A stretch of 64,000 bases of DNA from Streptomyces sp. L2 (GCF_004124325.1 NZ_QBDT01000001.1:2604001-2668000), one strand, 5' to 3'. Counted from the stretch's first letter, positions 33,339 to 42,239 are shown. Translations and numbers: made by a program. The notes: a model not told the origin generated them from the sequence alone.

Positions 33339-34777
33339 GCGGTCCTCCTCTCGAACTCCCGGATGTCCGCGACTGCCGGCACCGCAGCTGCCGGAACCGC
33401 CGGGACTGCCGGAACCGCCGCGACTGCCGGGTCTCGCCACGTCAGCGCACGCAGCGGCAGGTCCACCCGGACCTCCGTGCCCTCGGCGTGCTCACCGCGC
33501 CCGATGCGGATGCGGGCGCCCGCGGCACCCGCCCGTTCGACCATGCCGAGCAGGCCGAAGTGGCCGGAGGCGCGGAGGTGTTCGAGGGTGGTCCCGGGAC
33601 GCAGACCTCGCCCGTCGTCGCGGATCACCAGGCGCAGCTGGTCGCCGTGGACTCCGAGCCGTACGTCCACCCGGGTCGCGGACGCGTGCCGGTGGGCGTT
33701 CTCCAGCGCCTCCCCCGCGATGGCCAGGAGGTGGCGCAGGAGTGGAGGCGGGCAGGGTGGGAGTGGTGGGAGGACGGCCGCCGTATCCTTGGCGTCCCCC
33801 TCGCAGACCACCGGCAGGCCCGTCCTCGCGGTGAAGTCCCCGGCCATCGACCTCAGTTCACTCCAGACGCACGTCGCCGTTTCCGAGGCCGCCGGAGCCC
33901 CCTGGCTGCGCAGGTCCTTCAGCAGCTCGCGCGACTCCGCCGCCGCCCGCCGCGCCGAGCGGGACACCAGCTCGGCCTGCCGGCGCATCCGGGCGGCGTC
34001 GAGGGACGGGTTCGCCGCCGTCGCCGCCAGGCCGTCCGCCGCCAGCGCCACGCCGTACAGCGTCTTGGCCACCGAGTCGTGCATCTCCCGGGCCAGCCGG
34101 GCCCGTTCGGCGGCGACCGCCTCCGTGGCCGCCAGCCGGGCCTGCACCGTCGTCAGGGCCTGGGTCGCCGCGCCGAAGCGGAGTAGCAGATTGCGCAGGG
34201 TGGAGCCCATGGCACCGGCGATCACGCACAGGCCGGGCAGCAGCAGCGACTCGGCCACGCTCACGCCCTGCTCGGACTTCAGGGTGGCGTGCACGAGGAG
34301 CAGGATCAGCGCCTGGAGGGAGGCGAAGCAGGCCGCGCCGCGCCAGCTGTAGACGAGGCCGGCCAGCAGCGGGGTGCAGACGCTGACGTAGGCGAGGGTG
34401 GTGTCGGGGCCCGCCGAGACCAGGAGCAGGGAGCCGAAGAGGGTGTCCGCCGCGAGGAGGCTGGGGTGGCGCAGGAGGAGGGGGCCGAAGCGCTCCCAGT
34501 CGCGGAAGAGGACGTACGACCCCATGAAGGTGACGACGACCGCCGCGCCGACCAGGCGGGCGCCCAGGCCGGGGGCGGCGTTCAGCAGGGCCGCCGGGGC
34601 CGCCAGCACGATCATGGCCAGCCGGAACCCGAAGACCTGTCGGCACATCGCCTGCAACGCCCTGACCTGGATCTTCTCCGAGGGCTCGGCGACCGCGCCC
34701 GCACGCTCAGCCCCCGGAACCGGACCCGCTCCGTCCCCCGGCGTCTCCCGCAACCACACAACCGTCACAGCCCTCAC
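33335..34777 (-). CDS. sensor histidine kinase (HisKA_3 type)
   Basis: 480 aa. Several N-terminal membrane spans (about 40-180) are followed by a coiled coil and the dimerisation box RARLAREMHDSVAKTLYGVAL with the phospho-His. The ATPase domain has GEALENAHRHASATRV, LVIRDDGRGL and GHFGLLGMVERA. The C-terminus ends in a Val-Pro-Ala repeat (VPAVPAVPAAAVPAVA). GTG 34777 overlaps the TadC stop (GTGA) and the gene overlaps the regulator (ATGA). The two-component pair is therefore translated as part of the tad operon. Confidence 0.92.
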   Translation of the reverse strand: MRAVTVVWLRETPGDGAGPVPGAERAGAVAEPSEKIQVRALQAMCRQVFGFRLAMIVLAAPAALLNAAPGLGARLVGAAVVVTFMGSYVLFRDWERFGPLLLRHPSLLAADTLFGSLLLVSAGPDTTLAYVSVCTPLLAGLVYSWRGAACFASLQALILLLVHATLKSEQGVSVAESLLLPGLCVIAGAMGSTLRNLLLRFGAATQALTTVQARLAATEAVAAERARLAREMHDSVAKTLYGVALAADGLAATAANPSLDAARMRRQAELVSRSARRAAAESRELLKDLRSQGAPAASETATCVWSELRSMAGDFTARTGLPVVCEGDAKDTAAVLPPLPPCPPPLLRHLLAIAGEALENAHRHASATRVDVRLGVHGDQLRLVIRDDGRGLRPGTTLEHLRASGHFGLLGMVERAGAAGARIRIGRGEHAEGTEVRVDLPLRALTWRDPAVAAVPAVPAVPAAAVPAVADIREFERRTA

Positions 34778-35670
34778 CGCCCCGTGAGCGAACCGAAGTC
34801 CACCCCGGAGCCGAGGATGAGCCCCGCTCCCAGGAGCAGCATCGTCGCCGGGACCATGAACGTGGTGATCATCAGCGTGGCCTTGGGGACCGCGCGGGCC
34901 GCCTTCCTGCGGGCGTTCTGCGCGTCGGTGCGGCGCATGTCCTTGGCCAGGGAGACCAGGGTGTCGACGATGGGCGCGCCCAGTTCCTCGCCCTGCTGGA
35001 GTGCGGTGACGAACATGGCGACCTGTTCGGAGTCGTTGCGGCGGCGGAGTTCGGTGAAGGCCTGGCGGCGGCTCATGCCGAGGTCCATCTGGCGCAGGGT
35101 GATGCGGAGTTCGTCGGCCCAGGGGCCCTCGTACTTCGTGGCCACCCGGTCCAGGGCCTGGCGGAAGCCGAGGCCGGCGCTGACCACGACCGCGAGGACG
35201 TCGAGGAAGTCGGGCAGGGTCCGTTCGATGACGTCCTTGCGGATGCGGATCGCCGACCAGATGCCGACCTCCGTCCAGAACGCCCCGAAGGCCAGCAGGA
35301 GCAGGGCGACGAACCACTGTCCGCGCAGCAGGAACACCAGGAAGCCGACGCCGCCGAGGGCGCCGTAGACCGCGCGGCGGGCGGCGTAGCGGTCGAGCGT
35401 GAGGCCGCCGGGGTTGCCCGCGAGGTCGATCCTGCGGCGGTACTTGGCAACGAGGCGGGGGCCCATCAGGCGCAGCACGGTGGGGGCGTAGCGCATGCCC
35501 ATGCGGTCGACGAGGGAGTCGACCGCGCCGGTGCGGGTGGAGCCGACCTCCAGGGCGAGGACCAGGTCGGTGGGGAGTTTGGCGTCGGCGCGGTACATGC
35601 GGATGCCGGCGAACGCGCCCCACACGCCGAGGGCCATGAGGAGGGCCAGCAGGAGTCCTACGAGTGTCAT
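34774..35670 (-). CDS. tadC: TadC-like inner membrane platform protein
   Basis: 298 aa. Type II secretion system F domain: cytosolic helical domain (RQALDRVATKYEGPWADELRITLRQMDLGMSRRQAF, then VAMFVTALQQGEELGAPIVDTL) bracketed by membrane spans at the N-terminus, about 110-145, and the C-terminus (ATLMITTFMVPATMLLLGAGLILG). With TadB it forms the platform on which TadA drives pilin assembly. 13 bp from tadB. Confidence 0.92.
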   Translation of the reverse strand: MTLVGLLLALLMALGVWGAFAGIRMYRADAKLPTDLVLALEVGSTRTGAVDSLVDRMGMRYAPTVLRLMGPRLVAKYRRRIDLAGNPGGLTLDRYAARRAVYGALGGVGFLVFLLRGQWFVALLLLAFGAFWTEVGIWSAIRIRKDVIERTLPDFLDVLAVVVSAGLGFRQALDRVATKYEGPWADELRITLRQMDLGMSRRQAFTELRRRNDSEQVAMFVTALQQGEELGAPIVDTLVSLAKDMRRTDAQNARRKAARAVPKATLMITTFMVPATMLLLGAGLILGSGVDFGSLTGR

Positions 35671-35683
35671 CTCGGCCGTCCCC

Positions 35684-36628
35684 TCACACGTCGATGCGGC
35701 TCATGCGGCGGATGAGGAGGAAGCCGACGGCGTACAGGGCGAACGCGATGATCACGCACCCCTGGCCGACGGGCGAGCCGGTCATCCGTTCCAGGGCTCC
35801 GTCCTTGACCCCGTTCATCAGGAACAGCGCGCCGATGCCGAGGACGGGGACGGCGTACGACGTCATGGTCACCTGGGAGAGCTGGGTGCGGATCTCGCGC
35901 CGGGTCTCCTTGCGTTCCTCCAGGGTCTCGGTGAGGTTGCGGAGCGCGGAGACGACCTGGCCGCCGGCGCGGTTGGACAGGACCAGGGTGGTGACGAGGA
36001 CGACGAGTTCGCGGGAGGGCAGGCGGTCGGCGAGTTCGCCGAGGGCGTCCTCCATGGACTGGCCGATGGCGAGCTGGTCGGCGACCTTGGACAGTTCCTC
36101 GCCGGCGGGGGCCTCCAGTTCCTCGGCGGCCATGCCGATGGCGGTGCGCAGGGCGAGGCCGGCCTGGGTGGCGTTGGCGAGGATGCGGGCCAGTTCGGGG
36201 AGTTGGTTGATGAAACGTTCGATGCGTTTCTGGCGCTGCCAGTTGAGGAACTGGACGGCGGCGCCGATGCCGAGGAGCCCGGCGAGGGGCCCGAAGAACG
36301 GGGCGAGGGTGGCCTGGCCGATGATCCAGAGGGCGGCCACCGCGGCGAGCATGCAGACGAAGAACTCGCCGGGGGTGATGTCCAGGCCGGTGGCGGCGAG
36401 GCGCAGTTCGAGCCGGTGGCCGAGGCGGGTGCGGCGCAGCCGGCGGTCGAGGTCGCGGAAGCGGCGCCGGCGGCCGGTGGCCGGTGGCGTGCCGGTGTGG
36501 GTGAGCCGTTCGACCAGTTCCGCGCGCCGGGCGCGGCCGGCGGCGTAGGAGTGCAGGCCGAGCACCGCCAGGACGCAGGTGAGCAGGGTGACGCCGGTGG
36601 TGAGCTGGACGAGGGTGTGGAGTTCCAT
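35684..36628 (-). CDS. tadB: TadB-like inner membrane platform protein
   Basis: 314 aa. N-terminal span (GVTLLTCVLAVLGLHSYAAG), basic loop, two spans (FFVCMLAAVAALWIIGQATLAP, FGPLAGLLGIGAAVQFL), T2SSF domain (RFINQLPELARILANATQAGLALRTAIGMAAEEL) and C-terminal spans. Paralogous partner of TadC. Tight spacing on both sides (10 and 13 bp). Confidence 0.92.
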   Translation of the reverse strand: MELHTLVQLTTGVTLLTCVLAVLGLHSYAAGRARRAELVERLTHTGTPPATGRRRRFRDLDRRLRRTRLGHRLELRLAATGLDITPGEFFVCMLAAVAALWIIGQATLAPFFGPLAGLLGIGAAVQFLNWQRQKRIERFINQLPELARILANATQAGLALRTAIGMAAEELEAPAGEELSKVADQLAIGQSMEDALGELADRLPSRELVVLVTTLVLSNRAGGQVVSALRNLTETLEERKETRREIRTQLSQVTMTSYAVPVLGIGALFLMNGVKDGALERMTGSPVGQGCVIIAFALYAVGFLLIRRMSRIDV

Positions 36629-36638
36629 GGGTGTCGGC

Positions 36639-37976
36639 CTACCTGGCTTCTCGGGTGGCGAGCTGGTCCGCGTGGTGGGCGACGCCGAAGGCCTGCGGGA
36701 TGGGCTGGCTCGCCATGTAGAGGCGGTCGGCGGTGCGGCGGGGCAGGGGGAAGTACTGGAAGGTGCCGTGGACGCGGCCGTCGTGGGTCATGGGCCGCGC
36801 GTCGAACCGGGCGGCGGTGGCCAGCCGGTACGGCTCCCCGCCGTGGCTGTCGAGGAGGGCTATCTCGGTGATGCGGCGGGCGCCGTCGGCGAACCGGGTG
36901 AGCTGGACGAGGACGTCGACGGCGCTGTTGATCTGGTCGTGCAGGGCGATGAAGGGGACCTCGACGTCGGACATGGAGGCGAGGGTCTGCAGCCGGGTGA
37001 GGGCGTCCTCGGCGCTGTTGGCGTGGACGGTGGCGAGGGAGCCGTCGTGGCCGGTGGACATGGCCTGGAGCATGTCGAGGGACTCGCCGCCGCGGACCTC
37101 GCCGACGACGATGCGGTCGGGGCGCATGCGCAGCGAGTTGCGGACCAGGTCGCGGATGGTGACGTGGCCCTTGCCCTCGACGTTGGGCGGCCGGGACTCC
37201 AGGCGGACCACGTGGGACTGCTGGAGCTGGAGTTCGGCGGAGTCCTCGATGGTGATGATGCGTTCGTGGGCCGGGATCAGTCCGGAGAGGGCGTTGAGGA
37301 GGGTGGTCTTCCCGGTGCCGGTGGCGCCGGACACGATGATGTTGAACTTGGCCTGCACGAGGCCGGCCAGCAGGAACACCATGTGCTCGTCGAGGGAGCC
37401 GAAGCCGACGAGTTCCTTCAGGGTGAAGGAGCGGGGGAAGCGGCGGATGGTGAGGGTGGGGCCGGTCAGGGACAGCGGCGGGATGATGACGTTGACGCGT
37501 TCGCCGGAGGGGAGGCGGGCGTCGACCATGGGGTTCGACTCGTCCACGCGGCGGTTGACGGTGGAGACGATGCGTTCGATGGTCTGCATCAGCTGGTCGG
37601 CGGAGACGAAGCGGAGGGGCAGCTGTTCCACGCGTCCGCCGCGCTCGACGAAGATGGCGTCGGGGCCGTTCACCATGATCTCGGTGATGGAGGCGTCCTC
37701 CAGCAGCGGTTCGAGGATGCCGAGGCCGAGCGCCTCGTCGACGACGCGGCGGATCAGCTGGGACCGTTCCACGGTGGACAGGACGGGGCCCTCGCGGCTG
37801 ATGATGTGGCCGAGCACCCGCTCCAGCCGGGCCCGGCGGTCGGCGGCGGCCAGCGCGCTCATCTCCGCGAGGTCGATCTCCTCCAGCAGTTTGGCGCGGT
37901 ATGAGGCGACGAGGTGGCCGTCCTCGCCCCGGCTGCCGTGGTCCTCGGGGGAGTTGACGCGTGCCCGCAGGCTCAT
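36639..37976 (-). CDS. tadA: TadA/CpaF-type secretion ATPase
   Basis: 445 aa. The N-terminal domain (ITEIMVNGPDAIFVERGGRVE) is followed by the ATPase core with Walker A GATGTGKTTLLNAL, Asp box ITIEDSAELQL, Walker B MRPDRIVVGEVRGGE and His box MSTGHDGSLATVHAN. A hexameric motor that powers Tad pilus polymerisation. 13 bp from the upstream TadE-like gene. Confidence 0.95.
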   Translation of the reverse strand: MSLRARVNSPEDHGSRGEDGHLVASYRAKLLEEIDLAEMSALAAADRRARLERVLGHIISREGPVLSTVERSQLIRRVVDEALGLGILEPLLEDASITEIMVNGPDAIFVERGGRVEQLPLRFVSADQLMQTIERIVSTVNRRVDESNPMVDARLPSGERVNVIIPPLSLTGPTLTIRRFPRSFTLKELVGFGSLDEHMVFLLAGLVQAKFNIIVSGATGTGKTTLLNALSGLIPAHERIITIEDSAELQLQQSHVVRLESRPPNVEGKGHVTIRDLVRNSLRMRPDRIVVGEVRGGESLDMLQAMSTGHDGSLATVHANSAEDALTRLQTLASMSDVEVPFIALHDQINSAVDVLVQLTRFADGARRITEIALLDSHGGEPYRLATAARFDARPMTHDGRVHGTFQYFPLPRRTADRLYMASQPIPQAFGVAHHADQLATREAR

Positions 37977-37989
37977 GATCTGCTGCCCT

Positions 37990-38652
37990 TCAGTGGTCGA
38001 GCGGCATGGTGGCCGTCTTGCGGGCGTCCCCGAAGTCCCACAGGAGGACCTTGGGGATGTGGACGGCGGCCGTCACGGTGACCGTGTCGCCGCCCTCGGC
38101 CGCGGAGCACGACACGTCCAGCGGGCCGCTGACGGCGTCCGCGCAGGCCTGTGCGTACGACTGCCGCAGCGATGCCGCCCGGGCGCCGGCGCGGGCCGCC
38201 GTCCCGGCCTGTTCGGCGGCGTAGGCCACGGCGCCGATCTGGATGCCGGCAAGGGCGACGATCAGCAGGACGGGGATGAACCCGAGGTACTCGACGGCGA
38301 CCTGCCCGGCGTCACGCCGGCCACCTCCACGGCCGCCGCCCGGCATCCCGTTGCCCCGGCCGCCTCCACGACCGCCGCCCGGCATCCCGGCACCCCGGCC
38401 GCCTCCACGACCGCCGCCCGGCACCCCGGCACCTCGGCCGCCTCCACGGCCGCCGCCCGGCATCCCGGCACCCCGGCCACCTCCACGACCGCCGCCCGGC
38501 ATCCCGGCACCCCGGCCGCCTCCACGACCGCCGCCCGGCATCCCGGCACCCCGGCCGCCTCCACGACCGCCGCCCGGCATCCCGGCTCCCCGGCCGCCTT
38601 CACGGCCGCCCGGCATCCCGTTGCCCCGGCCGCCTCCACGCCCGTACCGCAT
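37990..38652 (-). CDS. TadE-like pseudopilin with glycine/arginine repeat N-terminus
   Basis: 220 aa. The C-terminal half is an ordinary TadE-like protein: DAGQVAVEYLGFIPVLLIVALAGIQIGAVAYAAEQAG, a single span with the conserved Glu, then a short extracytoplasmic domain with two cysteines. The N-terminal 105 residues are eight near-identical 13-residue units of type GAGMPGGGRGGGR. Usual TadE leaders are under 30 residues. The extension would lie on the cytoplasmic side before processing and is strongly basic. ATG 38652 is 1 bp from the upstream stop; internal in-frame ATG codons in each repeat are alternative starts. Confidence 0.82.
   Translation of the reverse strand: MRYGRGGGRGNGMPGGREGGRGAGMPGGGRGGGRGAGMPGGGRGGGRGAGMPGGGRGGGRGAGMPGGGRGGGRGAGVPGGGRGGGRGAGMPGGGRGGGRGNGMPGGGRGGGRRDAGQVAVEYLGFIPVLLIVALAGIQIGAVAYAAEQAGTAARAGARAASLRQSYAQACADAVSGPLDVSCSAAEGGDTVTVTAAVHIPKVLLWDFGDARKTATMPLDH
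38323..38645 (-). repeat. 39-bp tandem repeats coding for Gly/Arg units
   Basis: Eight head-to-tail copies (the first shortened by 3 bp) with few substitutions. Each has its own in-frame ATG, except one copy with GTG. Confidence 0.92.
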
Positions 38653-38653
38653 C

Positions 38654-39034
38654 TCAGTCCTTCACCTCCTCGACGGCGCCGGCGTGGCCGTGCACCGTGA
38701 CGGGGAAGGAGACGACGCCGGGGAAGAGGACGGGGACCTTCAGGGAGACGTCGGCCGTCACGTAGCCGGATCCGCCGCAGCTCACGGTGGCGTCCCCCCT
38801 CCATGCCGACGACAGGTTCCTCAGTCCGGCCGCCTCGCACGCGGCCTGGCGTCCGCCGGGTGCCGTGGCGGTGCCCGCGCGTACGGCCTCGTCGGCAGCG
38901 TTACCCGCGAGCGTGAAGGTGTATCCCACGAGGACGCACTGCCACATCAGCACCAGCGTCAGGACGATCAGCGGGGTCATCCCGAGCAGCTCGACGCTGA
39001 CCTGCCCCCGGTCGCCTCCCGGCCTTCTCCTCAC
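38654..39034 (-). CDS. TadE-like pilus assembly protein
   Basis: 126 aa. Short basic leader then DRGQVSVELLGMTPLIVLTLVLMWQCVLVGYTFTLAG, the TadE hydrophobic helix with Glu at +5 of the putative cleavage site. A small extracytoplasmic domain with two cysteines (AACEAAG, TVSCGGS) follows. GTG 39034 has a perfect AAGGAGG ribosome site. Minor pseudopilin role. Confidence 0.88.
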   Translation of the reverse strand: MRRRPGGDRGQVSVELLGMTPLIVLTLVLMWQCVLVGYTFTLAGNAADEAVRAGTATAPGGRQAACEAAGLRNLSSAWRGDATVSCGGSGYVTADVSLKVPVLFPGVVSFPVTVHGHAGAVEEVKD

Positions 39035-39037
39035 CCG

Positions 39038-40282
39038 TCACACCTCCTTGCGCCGCCGGAAGCCGACGGAGCCGCGGCCCGAGCCCCGGTGCGAGGAACC
39101 GGAAGCCTCCGGTGCCTTCGCGAGCCCCAGTTCTCCGGCCAGCGCCCACAACGCCTGCTTGACCGTGCTCCTGGAGTCCAGTTCGTGCAGGCGTCCGGCG
39201 TCCACCACTGCCTGGAGTTCCTTGAAGTGGGCGGGGACGGCGGTGCGGGCCAGCGCGGTGCCGGTGATGCGCTGCACCAGGGCGGGCTGGATCTCGGTGG
39301 TGCGGGTGTGCCGGTTGACGACGACGGTCGTCTCCTCGGCCTTGCGGATCTGCAGCCGGTCCCACATGCGCACGGTCCGCTTGGCGGCGCGTACGGCGAT
39401 CACGTCGGGCGTGGCCACCAGCAGGGCCGTGTCGGCGAGTTCGACGGCGGCGGCGCTCGCGGCGCCGAGCTGGGCGCCGCAGTCGACGACGACGACCTCG
39501 TAGCGGGAGCGCAGGGCGCCGAGGAGCTGGCGGGCGGCGCGCTCGGTGACGTCCTCGCCGCGCTCGCCCTCGGCGGGGGCGAGCAGGAGGGCCACTCCGG
39601 TGTCGTGGCGGAAGACAGCGTCGGCGAGGACGCGCGGGGAGAGGTCGGTGATGGTGGCGAGGTCGGCGACCGAGCGGCGGAACTGCACGTCGAGGTAGGA
39701 GGCGATGTCGCCGGCCTGGAGGTCGAGGTCGACGAGCGCGGTGGGCCGGCCGGAGGCCTGGGCGGCGAGGGCGAGCTGGATCGCGACCAGGGTGGCGCCG
39801 ACGCCTCCCTTGGCGCCGCTGACCGTGACGACGGTCCCGCCGGCGCCGCCGAACACCTCGGCGCCGTGCCCGAGGTGGCGCCGTACGCCGGTGGACCACT
39901 GGGCGACGGCCTGGACGCGGCTGGCGAGTTCGTCGTACGACAGCGGGAGCGCGACCAGGCCGCGGGCGCCTGCGTCCATGGCGGCGGAGAACAGGCCGGG
40001 GCTCGCGTCGGTGGTGACGAGGATGACGCCGACGGCCGGGAAGCGCAGGGCGACCTCGCGGATCAGCTCCAGCGCGGGGACGGGGCCGATGAGTTCGTGG
40101 ACGACGACGACCTCGGGGAGCTCGTCGACGGACTCGGCGGCGAGCCGGGCGAGGGTGTCGACGAGCTGGGTGGAGTCGGCGACGGGCGGCTGCGGTTCGG
40201 CGTCCGGGAGCTGGCTGAGCAGGGTGACCAGGGAGCGGACGGCGTCCGGGTCGGCGCCGGCCGGGAGGATCCTGGTGGGCAT
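39038..40282 (-). CDS. TadZ/CpaE-like localisation ATPase
   Basis: 414 aa. The N-terminal receiver-like pseudo-domain (ESVDELPEVVVVHELIGPVPAL, AVGVILVTTDASPG) lacks a clear phospho-acceptor setting. The C-terminal MinD/ParA-type ATPase has deviant Walker A SGAKGGVGATLVA, switch region LVDLDLQAGDIA and VVVDCGAQLG. It positions the Tad machine in the cell. 3 bp from the downstream TadE gene. Confidence 0.9.
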   Translation of the reverse strand: MPTRILPAGADPDAVRSLVTLLSQLPDAEPQPPVADSTQLVDTLARLAAESVDELPEVVVVHELIGPVPALELIREVALRFPAVGVILVTTDASPGLFSAAMDAGARGLVALPLSYDELASRVQAVAQWSTGVRRHLGHGAEVFGGAGGTVVTVSGAKGGVGATLVAIQLALAAQASGRPTALVDLDLQAGDIASYLDVQFRRSVADLATITDLSPRVLADAVFRHDTGVALLLAPAEGERGEDVTERAARQLLGALRSRYEVVVVDCGAQLGAASAAAVELADTALLVATPDVIAVRAAKRTVRMWDRLQIRKAEETTVVVNRHTRTTEIQPALVQRITGTALARTAVPAHFKELQAVVDAGRLHELDSRSTVKQALWALAGELGLAKAPEASGSSHRGSGRGSVGFRRRKEV

Positions 40283-40295
40283 GACGGGCCGCCTC

Positions 40296-41000
40296 TCACT
40301 TGTCCGTCGCGAGTTCGTAGGTGCGGTCCTTGTCCGGGACGCTGGTCTCGCTGCCGGGGGCGACGAGCGCGAGCCGGACCCGCTGGGCGAAGGACTCGGC
40401 GTAGGTGATGCGCTGGGCGTCCAGGGTGGACAGCGCGAAGGTGATGGGGACGGCCTCGGTGGGCTGCTGGTCCTTGGCGTGGTCGGGGTCCAGTGCGGTG
40501 ATCTGGCCGACGTCGAGGACCCGGGCGTCGGTGACGATGATCTTCGACTGGTCGGGGTCGGTCTGCTTCTTGCCCTGGAAGGTGGCGTAGACGTTGACGC
40601 GGGAGCCGGGGGTGATCTTGCCGGCGACCCCGGTGGCCGCGTCGATCATGATGGCGACCTCCTGCTGTCCGGGTTGCAGCGCGGGCTGGTCGACGATCAT
40701 GTCGGTCTGGAGCAGGGAGCCCTTGCGCAGGGTGGTCACGGCGATCTTGCCGTGGATCTGCCCGAGGTCGGTGACGGCGTTGTCCGACAGCCAGCGTTTG
40801 GGCATGCGGATCTTCTCGAACTGGCCGGCGTCCAGCGCGGTGTACGGCTTGACCTGGGACTTGACCCGGTAGGCGGTGACCTCGGGGCCGACCTTGGACT
40901 GCACGTCGTCGATGACGGCGAGCACGCCGGCGAACGCGCCGAGAGCGCACAGGACCGAGAGGATCAGGAGTATCACGCCGCGGCGCTGACGGGAGTTCAT
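40296..41000 (-). CDS. CpaB/RcpC-type pilus assembly protein (SAF domain)
   Basis: 234 aa. N-terminal span (GVILLILSVLCALGAFAGVLAV), then an SAF-like beta-clip (VKPYTALDAGQFEKIRMPKRW, GKIAVTTLRKGSLLQTDMI) and the second repeat QEVAIMIDAATGVAGKITPGSRVNVYATF. It stabilises the outer part of the Tad apparatus. ATG start, 13 bp from TadZ. Confidence 0.88.
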   Translation of the reverse strand: MNSRQRRGVILLILSVLCALGAFAGVLAVIDDVQSKVGPEVTAYRVKSQVKPYTALDAGQFEKIRMPKRWLSDNAVTDLGQIHGKIAVTTLRKGSLLQTDMIVDQPALQPGQQEVAIMIDAATGVAGKITPGSRVNVYATFQGKKQTDPDQSKIIVTDARVLDVGQITALDPDHAKDQQPTEAVPITFALSTLDAQRITYAESFAQRVRLALVAPGSETSVPDKDRTYELATDK

Positions 41001-41061
41001 GAACCGTGCAACCTCATTGGGGGAATCGGTCGAGCGGGAAGTGGCGGGGGCGTCGGGCGGG

Positions 41062-41922
41062 TCAGGCGGGGGCGCGCTGCTCCAGTGCGCGGGGCGCGGG
41101 GGGTTCGTACACGGGCGGGGTGGCGGAGCAGAAGACGCAGCGGTCGCCGATGACGTCGATGCCGCACCAGTGGCAGACGGACTGGCGGACGGACGCGACG
41201 AGTTGGTACAGGACGGAGAGGTCGCCGAGGTAGCTGCAGAACTCGACGATCCGGCCGGTCCCCCACCACCGCTCGGACTCGGCGGGCAGCGGGGTCTCGC
41301 GCAGGCCGTGCACGTTCCACTCCTCGGCCAGTCCGGCGAGCCACTCGGTCTGGAGCTGTCCCTTGGCGGTGAGCATCCAGGTGCTGAACTCGGGTCCCTT
41401 GAGGGTGGCCCCGTCGGCGACCTTGACGAGGTGCGGCTCCGGGTGGGCGAGGACGGCGAACTGGCTGCCGGGGACCCAGGACTTGGCGTGCGCCTTCAGG
41501 CCGACGGGCACCCGGTCCAGCCGGGCGACGGAGCCGAGGACGGCGCCGGCGTGGAGGTAGTGGGTGAGCAGCCGGCCGGCGGAGGCGAGCACGCCGGGGC
41601 CGATGTCGCAGGAGGCGAGCTGGCGCAGCTGGCGGGCGAGGACGGCGACGGCGAGCGGCGGCAGCTCGGGCCGGAACAGGGCGATGCGGTCGCTCTCCAG
41701 CAGGGCGCGCAGGGTGTACAGCCGTCGTACGACCGGCTCCGGGGTCGCCTGCGAGCAGAGGACGACGACATGGCCGTAGCTCTCGACGAGCCCGTGGAGT
41801 TCGGCGAGTGCGTGGTCCAGGGGCCGCTGGTCGAGGCCGCTCAGCACGACGGCGGGCACGGTCCGCTCGTCCTGGGCCGGCAGTGCCAGGTCGGCACTGG
41901 TCACGGCGATGGCAGTTGGCAC
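41062..41922 (-). CDS. unknown protein with C-terminal zinc ribbon at the head of the tad locus
   Basis: 286 aa, no signal peptide or membrane span. N-terminal alpha/beta region (VPAVVLSGLDQRPLDHALAELHGLVESYGHVVVL) and a middle beta-rich domain (VLGSVARLDRVPVGLKAHAKSW). It ends with a four-Cys knuckle pair, CHWCGIDVIGDRCVFC, a probable zinc ribbon, and a Pro/Arg tail. It is upstream of cpaB with a 61-bp gap on the same strand. Possibly a locus-specific regulator or scaffold. I do not recognise the family. Confidence 0.78.
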   Translation of the reverse strand: MPTAIAVTSADLALPAQDERTVPAVVLSGLDQRPLDHALAELHGLVESYGHVVVLCSQATPEPVVRRLYTLRALLESDRIALFRPELPPLAVAVLARQLRQLASCDIGPGVLASAGRLLTHYLHAGAVLGSVARLDRVPVGLKAHAKSWVPGSQFAVLAHPEPHLVKVADGATLKGPEFSTWMLTAKGQLQTEWLAGLAEEWNVHGLRETPLPAESERWWGTGRIVEFCSYLGDLSVLYQLVASVRQSVCHWCGIDVIGDRCVFCSATPPVYEPPAPRALEQRAPA

Positions 41923-42123
41923 GCGCAGCTCCCCGCTACTTCACACCCCTCGGCCCGTCGGCGCTCACGCGGCCGGGCCTGGACGACTTCACTGCGTGAC
42001 TACCTGAGCACTGTATCCACGCCCCGATGACCGGAGAACAGCGTTTGTGTAGCTCGCGTGGAACTCTCTAGGGGCAAGTCCCGCCAAAACCGGACAGGTT
42101 GAGCGTCGGACCGGAGATGGTTT

Positions 42124-42161
42124 TGGTCTGGACCTCTTGACAGCGAGATTGGTCTGGACCA
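42124..42161 (+). promoter_or_regulatory. chitinase direct-repeat / DasR-type operator with -35 box
   Basis: TGGTCTGGACCT (42124-42135) and TGGTCTGGACCA (42150-42161) are the 12-bp repeats known from Streptomyces chitinase promoters. They resemble the DasR site. TTGACA (42137-42142) lies between them as the -35 box. The 317-bp gap from 41923 holds nothing else recognised besides the leader. Confidence 0.9.
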
Positions 42162-42239
42162 ACTTGGTGGCAGCGCACGGCACCTCTCCCCGCCAGTTCC
42201 CCGCGTACTTCCCCGCCCACTTCCCCACCGGAGGCCCCA

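Noticed and set aside
38323..38645. CRISPR-like array
   Set aside because: Units are contiguous 39-bp coding repeats without spacers.
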